DNA from: Alicyclobacillus shizuokensis NBRC 103103
GTDB lineage: Bacteria > Bacillota > Bacilli > Alicyclobacillales > Alicyclobacillaceae
Direction of reading: 5' to 3'
Length of the DNA stretch: 46,842 bases
Assembly: GCF_001552255.1 (NCBI RefSeq)
Contig: NZ_BCQV01000037.1
Coordinates: 1 to 46,842 of the forward strand
How positions within the stretch are numbered: position 1 is the first letter of the stretch; every line of letters starts with the position of its first letter. The notes below the pieces were generated by a model. That model saw nothing but the letters and a program-made list of their open reading frames with translations, did not search any database and was not told the DNA's origin. This document shows positions 39,686 through 46,842 of the stretch, one piece after another. The translations under genes and the position numbers were made by a program.

Positions 39686-40960
39686 ATGAAGGAGATGAAG
39701 CGGTTGAAGCGATGGTGGAAAAGCGGCCAGCTCTCGACCCTGTTGCTTGGGACAGCTGTCGTCGTATTCACGATAGCTTTGGTGATTTATCCCAAGCAGA
39801 GCGTGGAAGCGGGATTAGTCGGGCTCAAGCTGTTCTGGGATGTGGTGTTCCCGTCTTTGCTGCCATTTTTCATCCTGTCGGAATTGATGCTGGGCCTGGG
39901 AATTGTACGGGGCTTCGGCGTCCTGCTGGAACCCTTGATGCGTCCCCTGTTCAGCGTCCCCGGTGTGGGCGCCTTCGCCCTCTCCATGGGGCTGGCGGCC
40001 GGCTATCCGATGGATGCCGTAGTCACAGCACGCTTTCGCGAGACTGGGATGTGCACACAAGTAGAAGGAGAACGGTTGCTGGCTTTCACCAATACAGCAG
40101 ACCCCTTATTCATGTTTGGCGCCGTGGCCGTTGGGATGTTCAAGAGTCCGGAACTGGGAGCCCTGCTTGCCGTTGCGCACTACGTTTCATCTTTCCTGGT
40201 GGGCGTCACCTTTAAGTTCTGGGGGCGTGGCAGCGACGTCACTCGTTCGCAGGCGGTTCAGGAACGCGGGAATATCCTGCGCCGCGCCTATCGTGAGATG
40301 ATGAAAGCCCGCGAGGAGGATGGCCGTGGTTTCGGCAAATTGCTCGGTGCGGCTGTCACGGAGTCGGTACAAACCCTCCTCATGATCTGCGGCTTCATCG
40401 TGTTTTTTGCCGTGCTTATCGAGATCCTGAATTTGTCTGGCTTGATGCGCGTCATCGGCTGGCCAGTGGCCTTTCTGTATCAACTGTCGGGCATCCATCC
40501 CAGCCTCATGAGCCCTACGATGGCCGGACTCTTAGAGATTGACATCGGCACAGCCCAGGCTGCGGCCTCCAGTGCACCCATGCTGCAGAAAGTTGCCCTG
40601 GTCAGCGCCATTATTGCCTGGAGCGGTTTGGCGGTTCACGCTCAGGTCGCCAGCGTCCTGACCCAGACGGATATCCGCATGACGCCCTACTTCGTGGCTC
40701 GGTTTCTGCATGCCGTTTTGGCCGCAGGAGTGACCGTCCTGTTTTGGCTGCTCGGTGTGGGCAGACCGGTGGCGCACGCGCTGGCCGACAAGGTGCCCGT
40801 ATTTGCTGCTGCCACAAGCGGGGCCAGTGGATCGCCATGGATGGTGACCATGTGGCACGGGGTCACGGCCTGGGCTTGGCTGATTGCCGCTCTGCTTGCG
40901 CTGTCGCTGGTATGGACGCTGATGCAGCGCCTGCGCCTGCTGGTAAGGCGCGCGCGTTGA
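39686..40960 (+). CDS. ylbJ: Sporulation integral membrane protein YlbJ
   Basis: This 424-residue membrane protein has about 8-10 membrane segments and two nucleoside-transporter-gate-like regions (LPFFILSELMLGLGIVRGFG; MSPTMAGLLEIDIGTAQAA). SMGLAAGYPMDAVV is typical of YlbJ and related SpoIIM/SpmA-type proteins. In B. subtilis ylbJ is a SigE-controlled gene needed for normal spore formation. The start is uncertain: ATG 39686, or a nearby in-frame ATG or TTG nine or more bases later behind AAGGAG. In B. subtilis the gene lies elsewhere, so its place here is a lineage-specific rearrangement. Confidence 0.85.
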   Translation: MKEMKRLKRWWKSGQLSTLLLGTAVVVFTIALVIYPKQSVEAGLVGLKLFWDVVFPSLLPFFILSELMLGLGIVRGFGVLLEPLMRPLFSVPGVGAFALSMGLAAGYPMDAVVTARFRETGMCTQVEGERLLAFTNTADPLFMFGAVAVGMFKSPELGALLAVAHYVSSFLVGVTFKFWGRGSDVTRSQAVQERGNILRRAYREMMKAREEDGRGFGKLLGAAVTESVQTLLMICGFIVFFAVLIEILNLSGLMRVIGWPVAFLYQLSGIHPSLMSPTMAGLLEIDIGTAQAAASSAPMLQKVALVSAIIAWSGLAVHAQVASVLTQTDIRMTPYFVARFLHAVLAAGVTVLFWLLGVGRPVAHALADKVPVFAAATSGASGSPWMVTMWHGVTAWAWLIAALLALSLVWTLMQRLRLLVRRAR

Positions 40961-41179
40961 GCGCCTGGGTGCGGTCTGTCCATGCTCTCCCTGGCGGATA
41001 TGTCGCACCGCCGTCACCATCATGTCTGGGAATCTCCCCCATCGAGCATGGGGGACTCCAGCCCCCGCCGTTCGCGTGCGCGCGAATAGCCGCCGGCGGC
41101 GCACGCAACGCCAGAGAGCGTGACACACGCGTTTGCAGCTGGATCGCCGCCAAAATCCGCCTCTATCACGTGGGCAACC
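40961..41179. repeat. Intergenic stretch with a strong hairpin
   Basis: CCCCCAT (41036-41042) and ATGGGGG (41048-41054) form a perfect 7-bp stem on a 5-base loop. Outer CTGG/CCAG (41026-41029, 41058-41061) may extend it. It could terminate ylbJ transcription, although no T-run follows, or be a subterminal hairpin left by an IS200/IS605-type element. No transposase gene or other gene is visible. Confidence 0.4.
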
Positions 41180-41296
41180 TCATGGAGTCAGGCTCAACTC
41201 AATAGCGCGTCGAGCCTCCTGGATCTGCTCTTCATCGCCCATGTCATGAGCGTATTCCAAGTGAAGGGGCAAGCGGCAAAATACCCTCAACCACAT
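41180..41296 (-). CDS. Doubtful small frame downstream of uppP
   Basis: This 38-residue minus-strand frame contains LHLEYAHDMGDEEQIQEARR, an amphipathic, protein-like sequence, and ends 36 bp after uppP. It has no ribosome site before its ATG. It may be a degraded remnant or chance. Confidence 0.2.
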   Translation of the reverse strand: MWLRVFCRLPLHLEYAHDMGDEEQIQEARRAIELSLTP

Positions 41297-41331
41297 CCGT
41301 AGGTATTTCGCCGCTTACCCGGGTGCGCGGA

Positions 41332-42135
41332 TCAAAACAGCGGTGGGAACCACCTGTGCAACGTCACCTGGTCAAGGAGAATCCAGGCTGCCAGCGCCCA
41401 TACATATACGGCGAACACGCGCATGCGAGCCTTCCGCAACAACCACAAGGTGGCTCGCACGCCGACGTATCCACTCACTGCGGCCGCTGCCATACCCAAT
41501 CCGAGATTGGACCATTCGACGTGCGCGAGAACCGACGGGGTTTCCATCAGCTCCTCCAGCTGCACTGCCGTCGCTCCCAGGATAGCAGGTATAGAGAGAA
41601 GAAACGAGAAGCGTCCGGCCGCCTGGCGGTCCATTCCCCGCCACAACCCGCCAGCTATGGTCAGGCCAGAACGGGATAATGCGGGGAGGATGGCGGCTGC
41701 CTGGAAAGCCCCAATGCACAGGGCGTCCCAAACCTGCATGTCCTCCTCCAGCTTGCCGAACGTGGGGGCACTGTCCATCCACCAGAGGATGACACCGGTA
41801 ATGACAAATTCGAGCCCCACCGTCCCACCGTGGGCAAACACGTTTTCAAACCAGTCTTCCAACAGGATGCCGGCCGCGGCTGTGGGAATCAGCGCCGCGT
41901 ACAACATGCGCGCTGTCCACGACCAAGGATGTTGGATCAGCCATCGGATGTCTCGCCGAAAGGCCGCACCCACTGCCACCAAGGTTCCCACGTGCACGCA
42001 CACCACAAACAACAGTTGCTCATTTCCAATGTGCCAGATCCGTTGCAACAGAACCAGGTGTCCTGAGCTGCTGATCGGCAAAAACTCTGTAACTCCCTGC
42101 ACAACGCCCAAGATAACGGCTTGGAGATGGGTCAT
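41332..42135 (-). CDS. uppP: Undecaprenyl-diphosphatase (UppP/BacA family)
   Basis: This 267-residue enzyme with about eight membrane segments dephosphorylates undecaprenyl pyrophosphate and recycles the lipid carrier of wall synthesis. Both active-site segments are present: QGVTEFLPISSSGH (13-26, with Glu17 and His26) and LPALSRSGLTI, where most homologues read PGxSRSG. The Ala in place of Gly is a modest deviation. The start follows GAGGAGAG. It is divergent from the YkvI-like gene. Confidence 0.92.
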   Translation of the reverse strand: MTHLQAVILGVVQGVTEFLPISSSGHLVLLQRIWHIGNEQLLFVVCVHVGTLVAVGAAFRRDIRWLIQHPWSWTARMLYAALIPTAAAGILLEDWFENVFAHGGTVGLEFVITGVILWWMDSAPTFGKLEEDMQVWDALCIGAFQAAAILPALSRSGLTIAGGLWRGMDRQAAGRFSFLLSIPAILGATAVQLEELMETPSVLAHVEWSNLGLGMAAAAVSGYVGVRATLWLLRKARMRVFAVYVWALAAWILLDQVTLHRWFPPLF

Positions 42136-42255
42136 GGCATCTCTCCTCGCTTCATCCTGACGGGGGTTGATTTATGTATATGGCTTGTCTCGACAAACAT
42201 GTCCAGGGTCTGAACCCGTGGGCTCGGCCATATGGTGTAAGGGGGGGGATGTCCC

Positions 42256-43344
42256 ATGACCGGTACACAGCGCGTGCGCGCTTTCCAGGTCGCCTGCACC
42301 TACATCGGCACAGTGGTGGGAGCTGGCTTTGCTTCGGGGCGAGAGATCTACCAGTTCTACGGCCGGTTTGGATTCTGGGGTGTATTGGCCATCCTAGCTT
42401 CTGTAGCTTTCTTCAGTTGGATTGGGTATCGCATGATGGCCTTGGGGTCCTCCTTGCAGGCTCAATCCTTTCGCGATGTGGCCATCCACCTGTTCGGCCG
42501 CTGGCTGGGGGGCGCTGTCAATCTGATTCTCCTGCTGATGCTGTTCGGCGTGAGCGCCACCATGATGGCCGGAACCGGTGAAATGGCGCGGGAGAGCCTC
42601 GGTTTGCCGTTCGCGTTGGGCGTGTGGGTGACCTTGGCTGTCACTTTTCTCACCCTGTTGCGTGGCATGTCCGGCGTGATGCGAGCAAACAGCGTCATTG
42701 TGCCCGTCTTGATTGCCGTTATCCTGACCACCGCTGTCCGGTCCGCCTGCGTTCCAAATGGCGTCCAGCGTGCGCTTGAGGCCGGTTTTCTCCTGTCGAC
42801 CCCCAAGCCCCTCACGGCGGGCATGTACGCCGTGCTGTACGTCGCCTTCAATACCGGATTGGCCGCTGGCGTTCTGATACCGCTCGGCTGCAAGGTACAG
42901 GACCGTCGGGTGCTGCAGGCGGGCGCGCGGTCTGGTGCCGTGGCGCTCGGATTCATGCTGGTAGCCGTGACGTTCACGCTCTTGGTCCATCACCCGCAGG
43001 CGATCCGTTACGCGGTTCCTATGGGATTTATCGCATCGCAATACGGCGGCTTGCTACAATGGCTGTTCAGCTTCATTTTGTGGGGCGAGATTTATTCCAC
43101 GTTGGTGGGCAACGTGTACGCCATCGGCAGTCAGATGCCCGTTCCCCGGCGATTGACTCGCCCCGATTGGGTTCGCGACCTCTACCATTTGGTTCTGTTG
43201 CTGTTGGCCGCGGCGCTCAGCAGCGTGGGTTTCACTCGCATGGTGGCGTTCGGCTATACGTTGTTTGGCTGGGTCAGCCTGCTTTTGTTGTTGGCGCTCA
43301 TGTGGCCACACCGATTTTGCCCCAATGACTGCCAAAATCTATAA
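42256..43344 (+). CDS. YkvI-family membrane protein (LeuT/APC-like transporter)
   Basis: This 362-residue protein has about ten membrane segments and the opening YIGTVVGAGFASGREIYQF, the hallmark of the YkvI group. It includes an unwound first helix like that of sodium-coupled LeuT/APC transporters. The substrate is unknown; relatives have been linked to amino acid or branched-chain compound transport by fold only. The ATG is preceded by a run of eight G. A 72-bp gap leads to the YitT gene, so the two may be co-transcribed. Confidence 0.82.
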   Translation: MTGTQRVRAFQVACTYIGTVVGAGFASGREIYQFYGRFGFWGVLAILASVAFFSWIGYRMMALGSSLQAQSFRDVAIHLFGRWLGGAVNLILLLMLFGVSATMMAGTGEMARESLGLPFALGVWVTLAVTFLTLLRGMSGVMRANSVIVPVLIAVILTTAVRSACVPNGVQRALEAGFLLSTPKPLTAGMYAVLYVAFNTGLAAGVLIPLGCKVQDRRVLQAGARSGAVALGFMLVAVTFTLLVHHPQAIRYAVPMGFIASQYGGLLQWLFSFILWGEIYSTLVGNVYAIGSQMPVPRRLTRPDWVRDLYHLVLLLLAAALSSVGFTRMVAFGYTLFGWVSLLLLLALMWPHRFCPNDCQNL

Positions 43345-43416
43345 TGGAGGTTAGAATTGGCGGATGGTACGTCTTTTCGACGCCTTGTGTTCATTCTCGG
43401 CTAAAGGAGTTTTTGG

Positions 43417-44262
43417 ATGCAGCAGCGACACCTCGGAAAAGAGATCTGGAAGTGGATTCAAATCCTGGCCGGTTCCTTGATATACTCATTGGGCCTCAAT
43501 GCGTTCTTGGTGGCCAATCATCTTGCTGAAGGCGGCTTCGTCGGCATCTCGCTGCTCTTGTTTTACAAGCTCCACTGGCCAGTCGGATTGACCTTCTTTA
43601 TCATCAACATCCCGCTTTTGTTTCTGGGAGCGCGCATCTTTGGCGTCGGATTCATCGTGAAGACGGCGGTCGGAGTCGGAGCGGTCTCATTGTTCACCTC
43701 GCTGACCAGTCAGCTCAAGGTCCCCACCCATGACCCCTTGTTGGCAGCCCTGTATGCCGGAGTCGTGACCGGCTTGGGCCTGGGATTGATTTTTCGATCC
43801 GGTGCGACCACGGGGGGCTCCGACATCATTGCCCGTTTGGTGCGCCACAGGTACGGGATCGCCATGGGCAGAGTCCTGTTCGCCATCGATTTGTGTGTCA
43901 TCGGTTTGGTCGTCATTGAGGTGGGACGCGAAGTTGCGATGTATTCGCTGGTGGCCCTGTTTGTGGCCAGTCGAGTGATTGATTTCGTCATTGAAGGTGT
44001 CAAGACGGGCAAGGCGTTGACCATCATTTCAGATCGCAACCGGGAAATCGCATCCGCGATTCACGAACGGCTGGAACGCGGGACCACCATCCTCAAGGCT
44101 ACCGGGGGATATACCGGACAAGACCGTCCAGTCGTCTACTGCGTGGTGCCAAGAGAAGAGGTTACTCGAGTTCAACAAATCGTGACAGAGACTGACCCGA
44201 GGGCGTTTGTGGTCATTAACGATGTACATGAGGTGTTGGGCGAGGGATTCACATTTGACTGA
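43417..44262 (+). CDS. YitT-family membrane protein with DUF2179 domain (YpjC-like)
   Basis: This 281-residue protein has five or six membrane segments (about 12-190), including SGATTGGSDIIARLVRHRYG, the conserved loop of UPF0750 proteins. A cytoplasmic DUF2179 domain of about 80 residues follows (GKALTIISDRNREIASAIHE, then RGTTILKATGGYTGQDRPVVYC). Function is not established; several homologues are sporulation-associated. In B. subtilis ypjC, of the same family, lies between qcrC and ypjD, so this is its positional equivalent. AAAGGAG precedes the ATG. Confidence 0.88.
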   Translation: MQQRHLGKEIWKWIQILAGSLIYSLGLNAFLVANHLAEGGFVGISLLLFYKLHWPVGLTFFIINIPLLFLGARIFGVGFIVKTAVGVGAVSLFTSLTSQLKVPTHDPLLAALYAGVVTGLGLGLIFRSGATTGGSDIIARLVRHRYGIAMGRVLFAIDLCVIGLVVIEVGREVAMYSLVALFVASRVIDFVIEGVKTGKALTIISDRNREIASAIHERLERGTTILKATGGYTGQDRPVVYCVVPREEVTRVQQIVTETDPRAFVVINDVHEVLGEGFTFD

Positions 44263-44337
44263 TCCAATACATGCGAGGTCGGCACAGGGGGACGCACGCC
44301 CCCCGTACGAATCCGATGTCGAGTTGCGGCTGCAACC
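44263..44337. other. Short convergent spacer with a weak hairpin
   Basis: GGGGG/CCCCC arms flanking a seven-base loop lie near 44286-44304, between the convergent YitT and qcrC genes. There is no T-run. It may contribute to bidirectional termination. Confidence 0.3.
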
Positions 44338-45108
44338 TCAATACCCTCCGCCGCTGTGACTCTGTTTGACGAGCCAAGCCACCACCTGATCAACCTGTTT
44401 GTCGCTGGAGAGCCCGCCTTTCGGCGGCATACCCCCACTTGGATTTTCGACAAAGCCCTTGAGTTGATTTTCATCCCAGAAGTGACCGATGGCGTAAATC
44501 GGGGGCCCGATATGCCCCTCGCCCTTCGACCCGTGGCAAGTGGCGCACGTGGACTCAAACAGCTTGTATCCGGGCATGTTGGTGTTGCTGAATTTGATTT
44601 GTGAAGCAGGCACCTGCTTCAATTGGGGCAGATTGGCGTTGCTACTGAGTTGTCCGGTTTCTGCCAAGTGCTGAACGCGCGCTTCGTTGGTCAGCCAGAT
44701 GACGAGAAAGGTCACGAGCACCATAGCAGCAGTGGCAAGCGGGCGTTTGTAGGGGTGCCGTTCTGTGGAGACATCTAGCCACGGCGTAAACAGCAGAAGC
44801 AACGTTCCGATGAGCGGCACGAGGACGACGCCTACGACAATCTGGGATCCCGGATAATACTTTAGAATTTGGTAGAGAAAAAGAAAATACCAATCGGGAA
44901 TCGGGATGAACGTTGTGTCATCCGGATTGGCCTTTGGCCCTAAATCCACTGGATTGAACACAATCCACAGCGCGAACGCAAAAAGGAATACGGCACCGAC
45001 TATCCATTCCTTGAGCAAGAAATTTGGGAAAAACGGCTCATATCCTGAATGCACCTGCAAACTGTGCCGGTACCTCGGGGTACCTGGAATGCGCTCGCCT
45101 TCAGCCAT
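44338..45108 (-). CDS. qcrC: Menaquinol:cytochrome c reductase cytochrome b/c subunit
   Basis: This 256-residue Bacillus-type fusion subunit has an N-terminal part with three membrane segments corresponding to subunit IV of cytochrome b6f. It carries the quinol-site motif PDWYFLFLY (71-79, PDWY in place of PEWY). After a linker, a C-terminal monohaem cytochrome c domain has CATCH (188-192) and a likely axial methionine in GGMPPKGG. It passes electrons from the b-type subunit to the c haem. The qcrB gene lies 72 bp upstream. Confidence 0.94.
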   Translation of the reverse strand: MAEGERIPGTPRYRHSLQVHSGYEPFFPNFLLKEWIVGAVFLFAFALWIVFNPVDLGPKANPDDTTFIPIPDWYFLFLYQILKYYPGSQIVVGVVLVPLIGTLLLLFTPWLDVSTERHPYKRPLATAAMVLVTFLVIWLTNEARVQHLAETGQLSSNANLPQLKQVPASQIKFSNTNMPGYKLFESTCATCHGSKGEGHIGPPIYAIGHFWDENQLKGFVENPSGGMPPKGGLSSDKQVDQVVAWLVKQSHSGGGY

Positions 45109-45180
45109 ATCCGTATCTCCTCGCTTTCAGGCACAATCGGCACTGCGACGTCTCGATGATGGCTCGCCTGACTCTTGTCC

Positions 45181-45852
45181 TCACAGCGGCCCTGAAATGT
45201 GTTGGGTCCGGATCATGATAAAGTGTAGGGCCAACAGGACAAGCAAAGCAGCGGGCAGAAAAAAGACGTGGATGGCGAAGAAGCGCGACAGGGTCAAAGC
45301 CCCCACATAATGGCCTCCCAACAGCAGGGTTTGAATCCAAGGGCCAATCCACGGGATGGAACCTGCAATCTGTGCACCCACGCTGGTCGCCCAATAGGCT
45401 TTTTGATCCCACGGCAGCAGGTAACCGGTGAATCCAAAGGCAAGTACGACAAAGAAGATAAGGACTCCAACCACCCAGTTCATTTCTCGGGGTTTCTTGT
45501 AGGCGCCTGTGAAAAACACGCGCAGCATATGCAGGAACATCATCACAATGACCAAGCTGGCACCCCAGAAGTGCATGCCCCGGACAACTTGGCCGAGCAA
45601 CACCTGGTCGTCAATGTACTTCACACTGTACCAGGCATTGTTGATGTCAGGCGTATAATACATGGCCAAGAACATGCCGGAGAGAATCTGGGTGGTGATG
45701 ACTAGAAAGGTGAGACCGCCGAAACAGTAAATAAAAGCTGACATCTTGATAGCCGGATTGACATGAGGCGGCACGTCATGGTCGGCGACATCGCGCCACA
45801 AAGGGGTGACATTCAACCGCTCATCAATCCAATCATACGCCTTTTTCAGCAT
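45181..45852 (-). CDS. qcrB: Menaquinol:cytochrome c reductase cytochrome b6 subunit
   Basis: This 223-residue b6-type cytochrome has four membrane helices. Haem ligands are the histidines of RGMHFWGASLVIVMMFLHML and of FAIHVFFLPA with LALHFIM. Cys43 (FIYCFGGLTF) is the position that binds the extra haem c covalently in B. subtilis QcrB. It forms the quinol-oxidising core with QcrC and a Rieske protein. The Rieske gene qcrA should lie directly upstream but is missing. Confidence 0.95.
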   Translation of the reverse strand: MLKKAYDWIDERLNVTPLWRDVADHDVPPHVNPAIKMSAFIYCFGGLTFLVITTQILSGMFLAMYYTPDINNAWYSVKYIDDQVLLGQVVRGMHFWGASLVIVMMFLHMLRVFFTGAYKKPREMNWVVGVLIFFVVLAFGFTGYLLPWDQKAYWATSVGAQIAGSIPWIGPWIQTLLLGGHYVGALTLSRFFAIHVFFLPAALLVLLALHFIMIRTQHISGPL

Positions 45853-46011
45853 TCTGTTTCATCACCTGCCCTGAGCTTCCATATCCCAGTCTTAGTGTTT
45901 CCCTTTGCCAGACTCGGCCCTCAAAACGAAATTTTCCTGCAAATAGTGGCAGACTCTAGCTCCCCAGCGCTCGACGGGAGTATGTAAACGAGATGTCTGC
46001 TGCACGCTTTC

Positions 46012-46041
46012 ATCTTATCTTTCACAACTTTCACGTGTCAA
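46012..46041 (-). promoter_or_regulatory. SigA-type promoter of qcrB-qcrC
   Basis: On the minus strand TTGACA (46041-46036) and TAAGAT (46017-46012) are 18 bp apart; the -35 overlaps the last codons of the upstream gene. Between them lie two GTGAAAG repeats including TTGTGAA, which resembles ResD-type redox sites, but this is only a likeness. The 45853-46011 remainder is an untranslated leader of about 160 bases without a clear structure. Confidence 0.6.
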
Positions 46042-46684
46042 GTTGGGATTGGTCTGCTCCAATCGGGGCTTGCCGCTGAGCATGGGCATGGGCCGTTTCC
46101 TGCCACATGCGTTCCACCGCCGCTGCGGCAACTCGCACCCAGACCTCCATGATGCGCTCTCCCTCCCTGTGCATGGACTCGGCAGTGGCCGACGAGACAC
46201 CAAGGCTGTGGAACTCGGGCCGGGATCGATAATCCATCGAGGTCATAGACAGATACATCCATGCATCCTGGTGTCGGGCAGCAGGTATTCGACGTGATAG
46301 CCACTGCCACCAATCACAGACGAGCCATTCCATGCTGTCGCTGCTCAGCCGCTGAAAGCTCCTGGGTAATTGCCTGTCGACCATCACGATGCCAAAGCGA
46401 ATACCAGGGTCTATCGAATCGTGCAGTGCGTTCTCCAGCCACTGGGGTACATCCGGCGTTTCCGGTGCAGACGTGAGGCGAAAAGTGGCCCCCAGCTCCA
46501 ACGAGGCGATCCGTCCCTGATAACGCTCTGTCAAGCGGTGGACGATTTGCTGACAGATGATGCGAGATGCACCGTACGGAATGGCCACGTCAAAGGGCTC
46601 CAGCTGCCAGGCGCCAAGCAACACGGTGTCTACATAGGGTCGAATATTTTGGTACTGATGCGGTGTCCACCACTGAAGTTCCAC
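46031..46684 (-). CDS. ypiF: DUF2487 family protein (YpiF-like)
   Basis: This 217-residue protein of unknown function begins with LQWWTPHQYQNIRPYVDTVLLG, resembling the start of YpiF/DUF2487 proteins. Its position before qcr genes is that of ypiF in B. subtilis. It has no signal peptide or membrane segment. The GTG at 46684 follows AAGGGGCG at the right spacing; an ATG 26 codons upstream would add a non-conserved leader. In B. subtilis the gene precedes qcrABC, but any role in the complex is unproven. Confidence 0.7.
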   Translation of the reverse strand: MELQWWTPHQYQNIRPYVDTVLLGAWQLEPFDVAIPYGASRIICQQIVHRLTERYQGRIASLELGATFRLTSAPETPDVPQWLENALHDSIDPGIRFGIVMVDRQLPRSFQRLSSDSMEWLVCDWWQWLSRRIPAARHQDAWMYLSMTSMDYRSRPEFHSLGVSSATAESMHREGERIMEVWVRVAAAAVERMWQETAHAHAQRQAPIGADQSQLDT

Positions 46685-46842
46685 CTTCTCGCCCCTTTCA
46701 GAGCATCCGTCATTCGGAATGCTTATTTTGACCATACCACAGATAAAAGATAGAGAACGCAATTTGGGGTTGTCTTCACCAAAATGCCTGTCAAACGTAT
46801 GCTGGGAACGATAAAGCCATAGAACACAAAAAGCACCTGGGA
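46685..46842. other. Right edge, upstream region of the DUF2487 gene
   Basis: No gene is visible. On the minus strand a TTGACA occurs near 46797-46792, but no matching -10 is found at normal spacing, so the promoter of the DUF2487 gene is not located. Confidence 0.35.

Overview
The window looks like chromosomal DNA of a spore-forming Bacillota with moderately high G+C, possibly an Alicyclobacillaceae-type lineage. The lineage guess is weak. It rests on strong AGGAGG-type ribosome sites, Bacillus-type SigA promoters, the sporulation gene ylbJ, the bacillithiol gene bshA, a Bacillus-type menaquinol:cytochrome c reductase and extensive local synteny with the Bacillus subtilis ypiF-qcr-ypjC-ypjD-dapB-mgsA-bshA-cca-birA-dinG-ypmA-ypmB-asnS-dnaD neighbourhood. 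No rRNA, tRNA, CRISPR array or intact insertion sequence was seen.

Region 1 (1-9.7 kb) is accessory in character. It holds an ABC-2 type exporter with a palindrome on its promoter, a GNAT acetyltransferase, a frameshifted Nudix hydrolase, an internally shortened APH-type kinase, an aldo/keto reductase, a secreted coiled-coil wall hydrolase, two small unknown genes and a MarR/MFS efflux pair.

Region 2 (9.7-18 kb) is an export and signalling block. A MacA/MacB-like tripartite ABC exporter lies downstream of a two-component system. Four direct repeats with exact 11-bp spacing sit between the kinase and the adaptor gene, which suggests that the response regulator drives the exporter. Upstream are aroA and a ZIP metal transporter.

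Region 3 (18-24 kb) is a modified ypmA-ypmB-asnS-dnaD block. SurE carries a C-terminal extension that looks like YpmA. aspB is absent and its place is taken by a membrane-anchored protein translationally coupled to a short FtsH-like protease without an extracytoplasmic domain. The block ends at a good intrinsic terminator before asnS-dnaD.

Region 4 (24-30.3 kb) has a methylthioadenosine salvage operon (mtnP-mtnA-mtaD) and a non-homologous end-joining set (LigD-type polymerase, LigD-type ligase, Ku) split into three separate genes.

Region 5 (30.3-39.6 kb) is a compact housekeeping run on the minus strand: ypjD-like, dapB, mgsA, bshA, cca, birA, a TPR gene and dinG. The bshB1 and panBCD genes found there in B. 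subtilis are missing.

Region 6 (39.6-46.8 kb) has ylbJ, uppP, a YkvI-like transporter, a YitT-family gene (the ypjC position), qcrC, qcrB and a YpiF/DUF2487 gene. The Rieske gene qcrA, expected between ypiF and qcrB, is absent.

All functional calls come from reading motifs and context. No database search was run.
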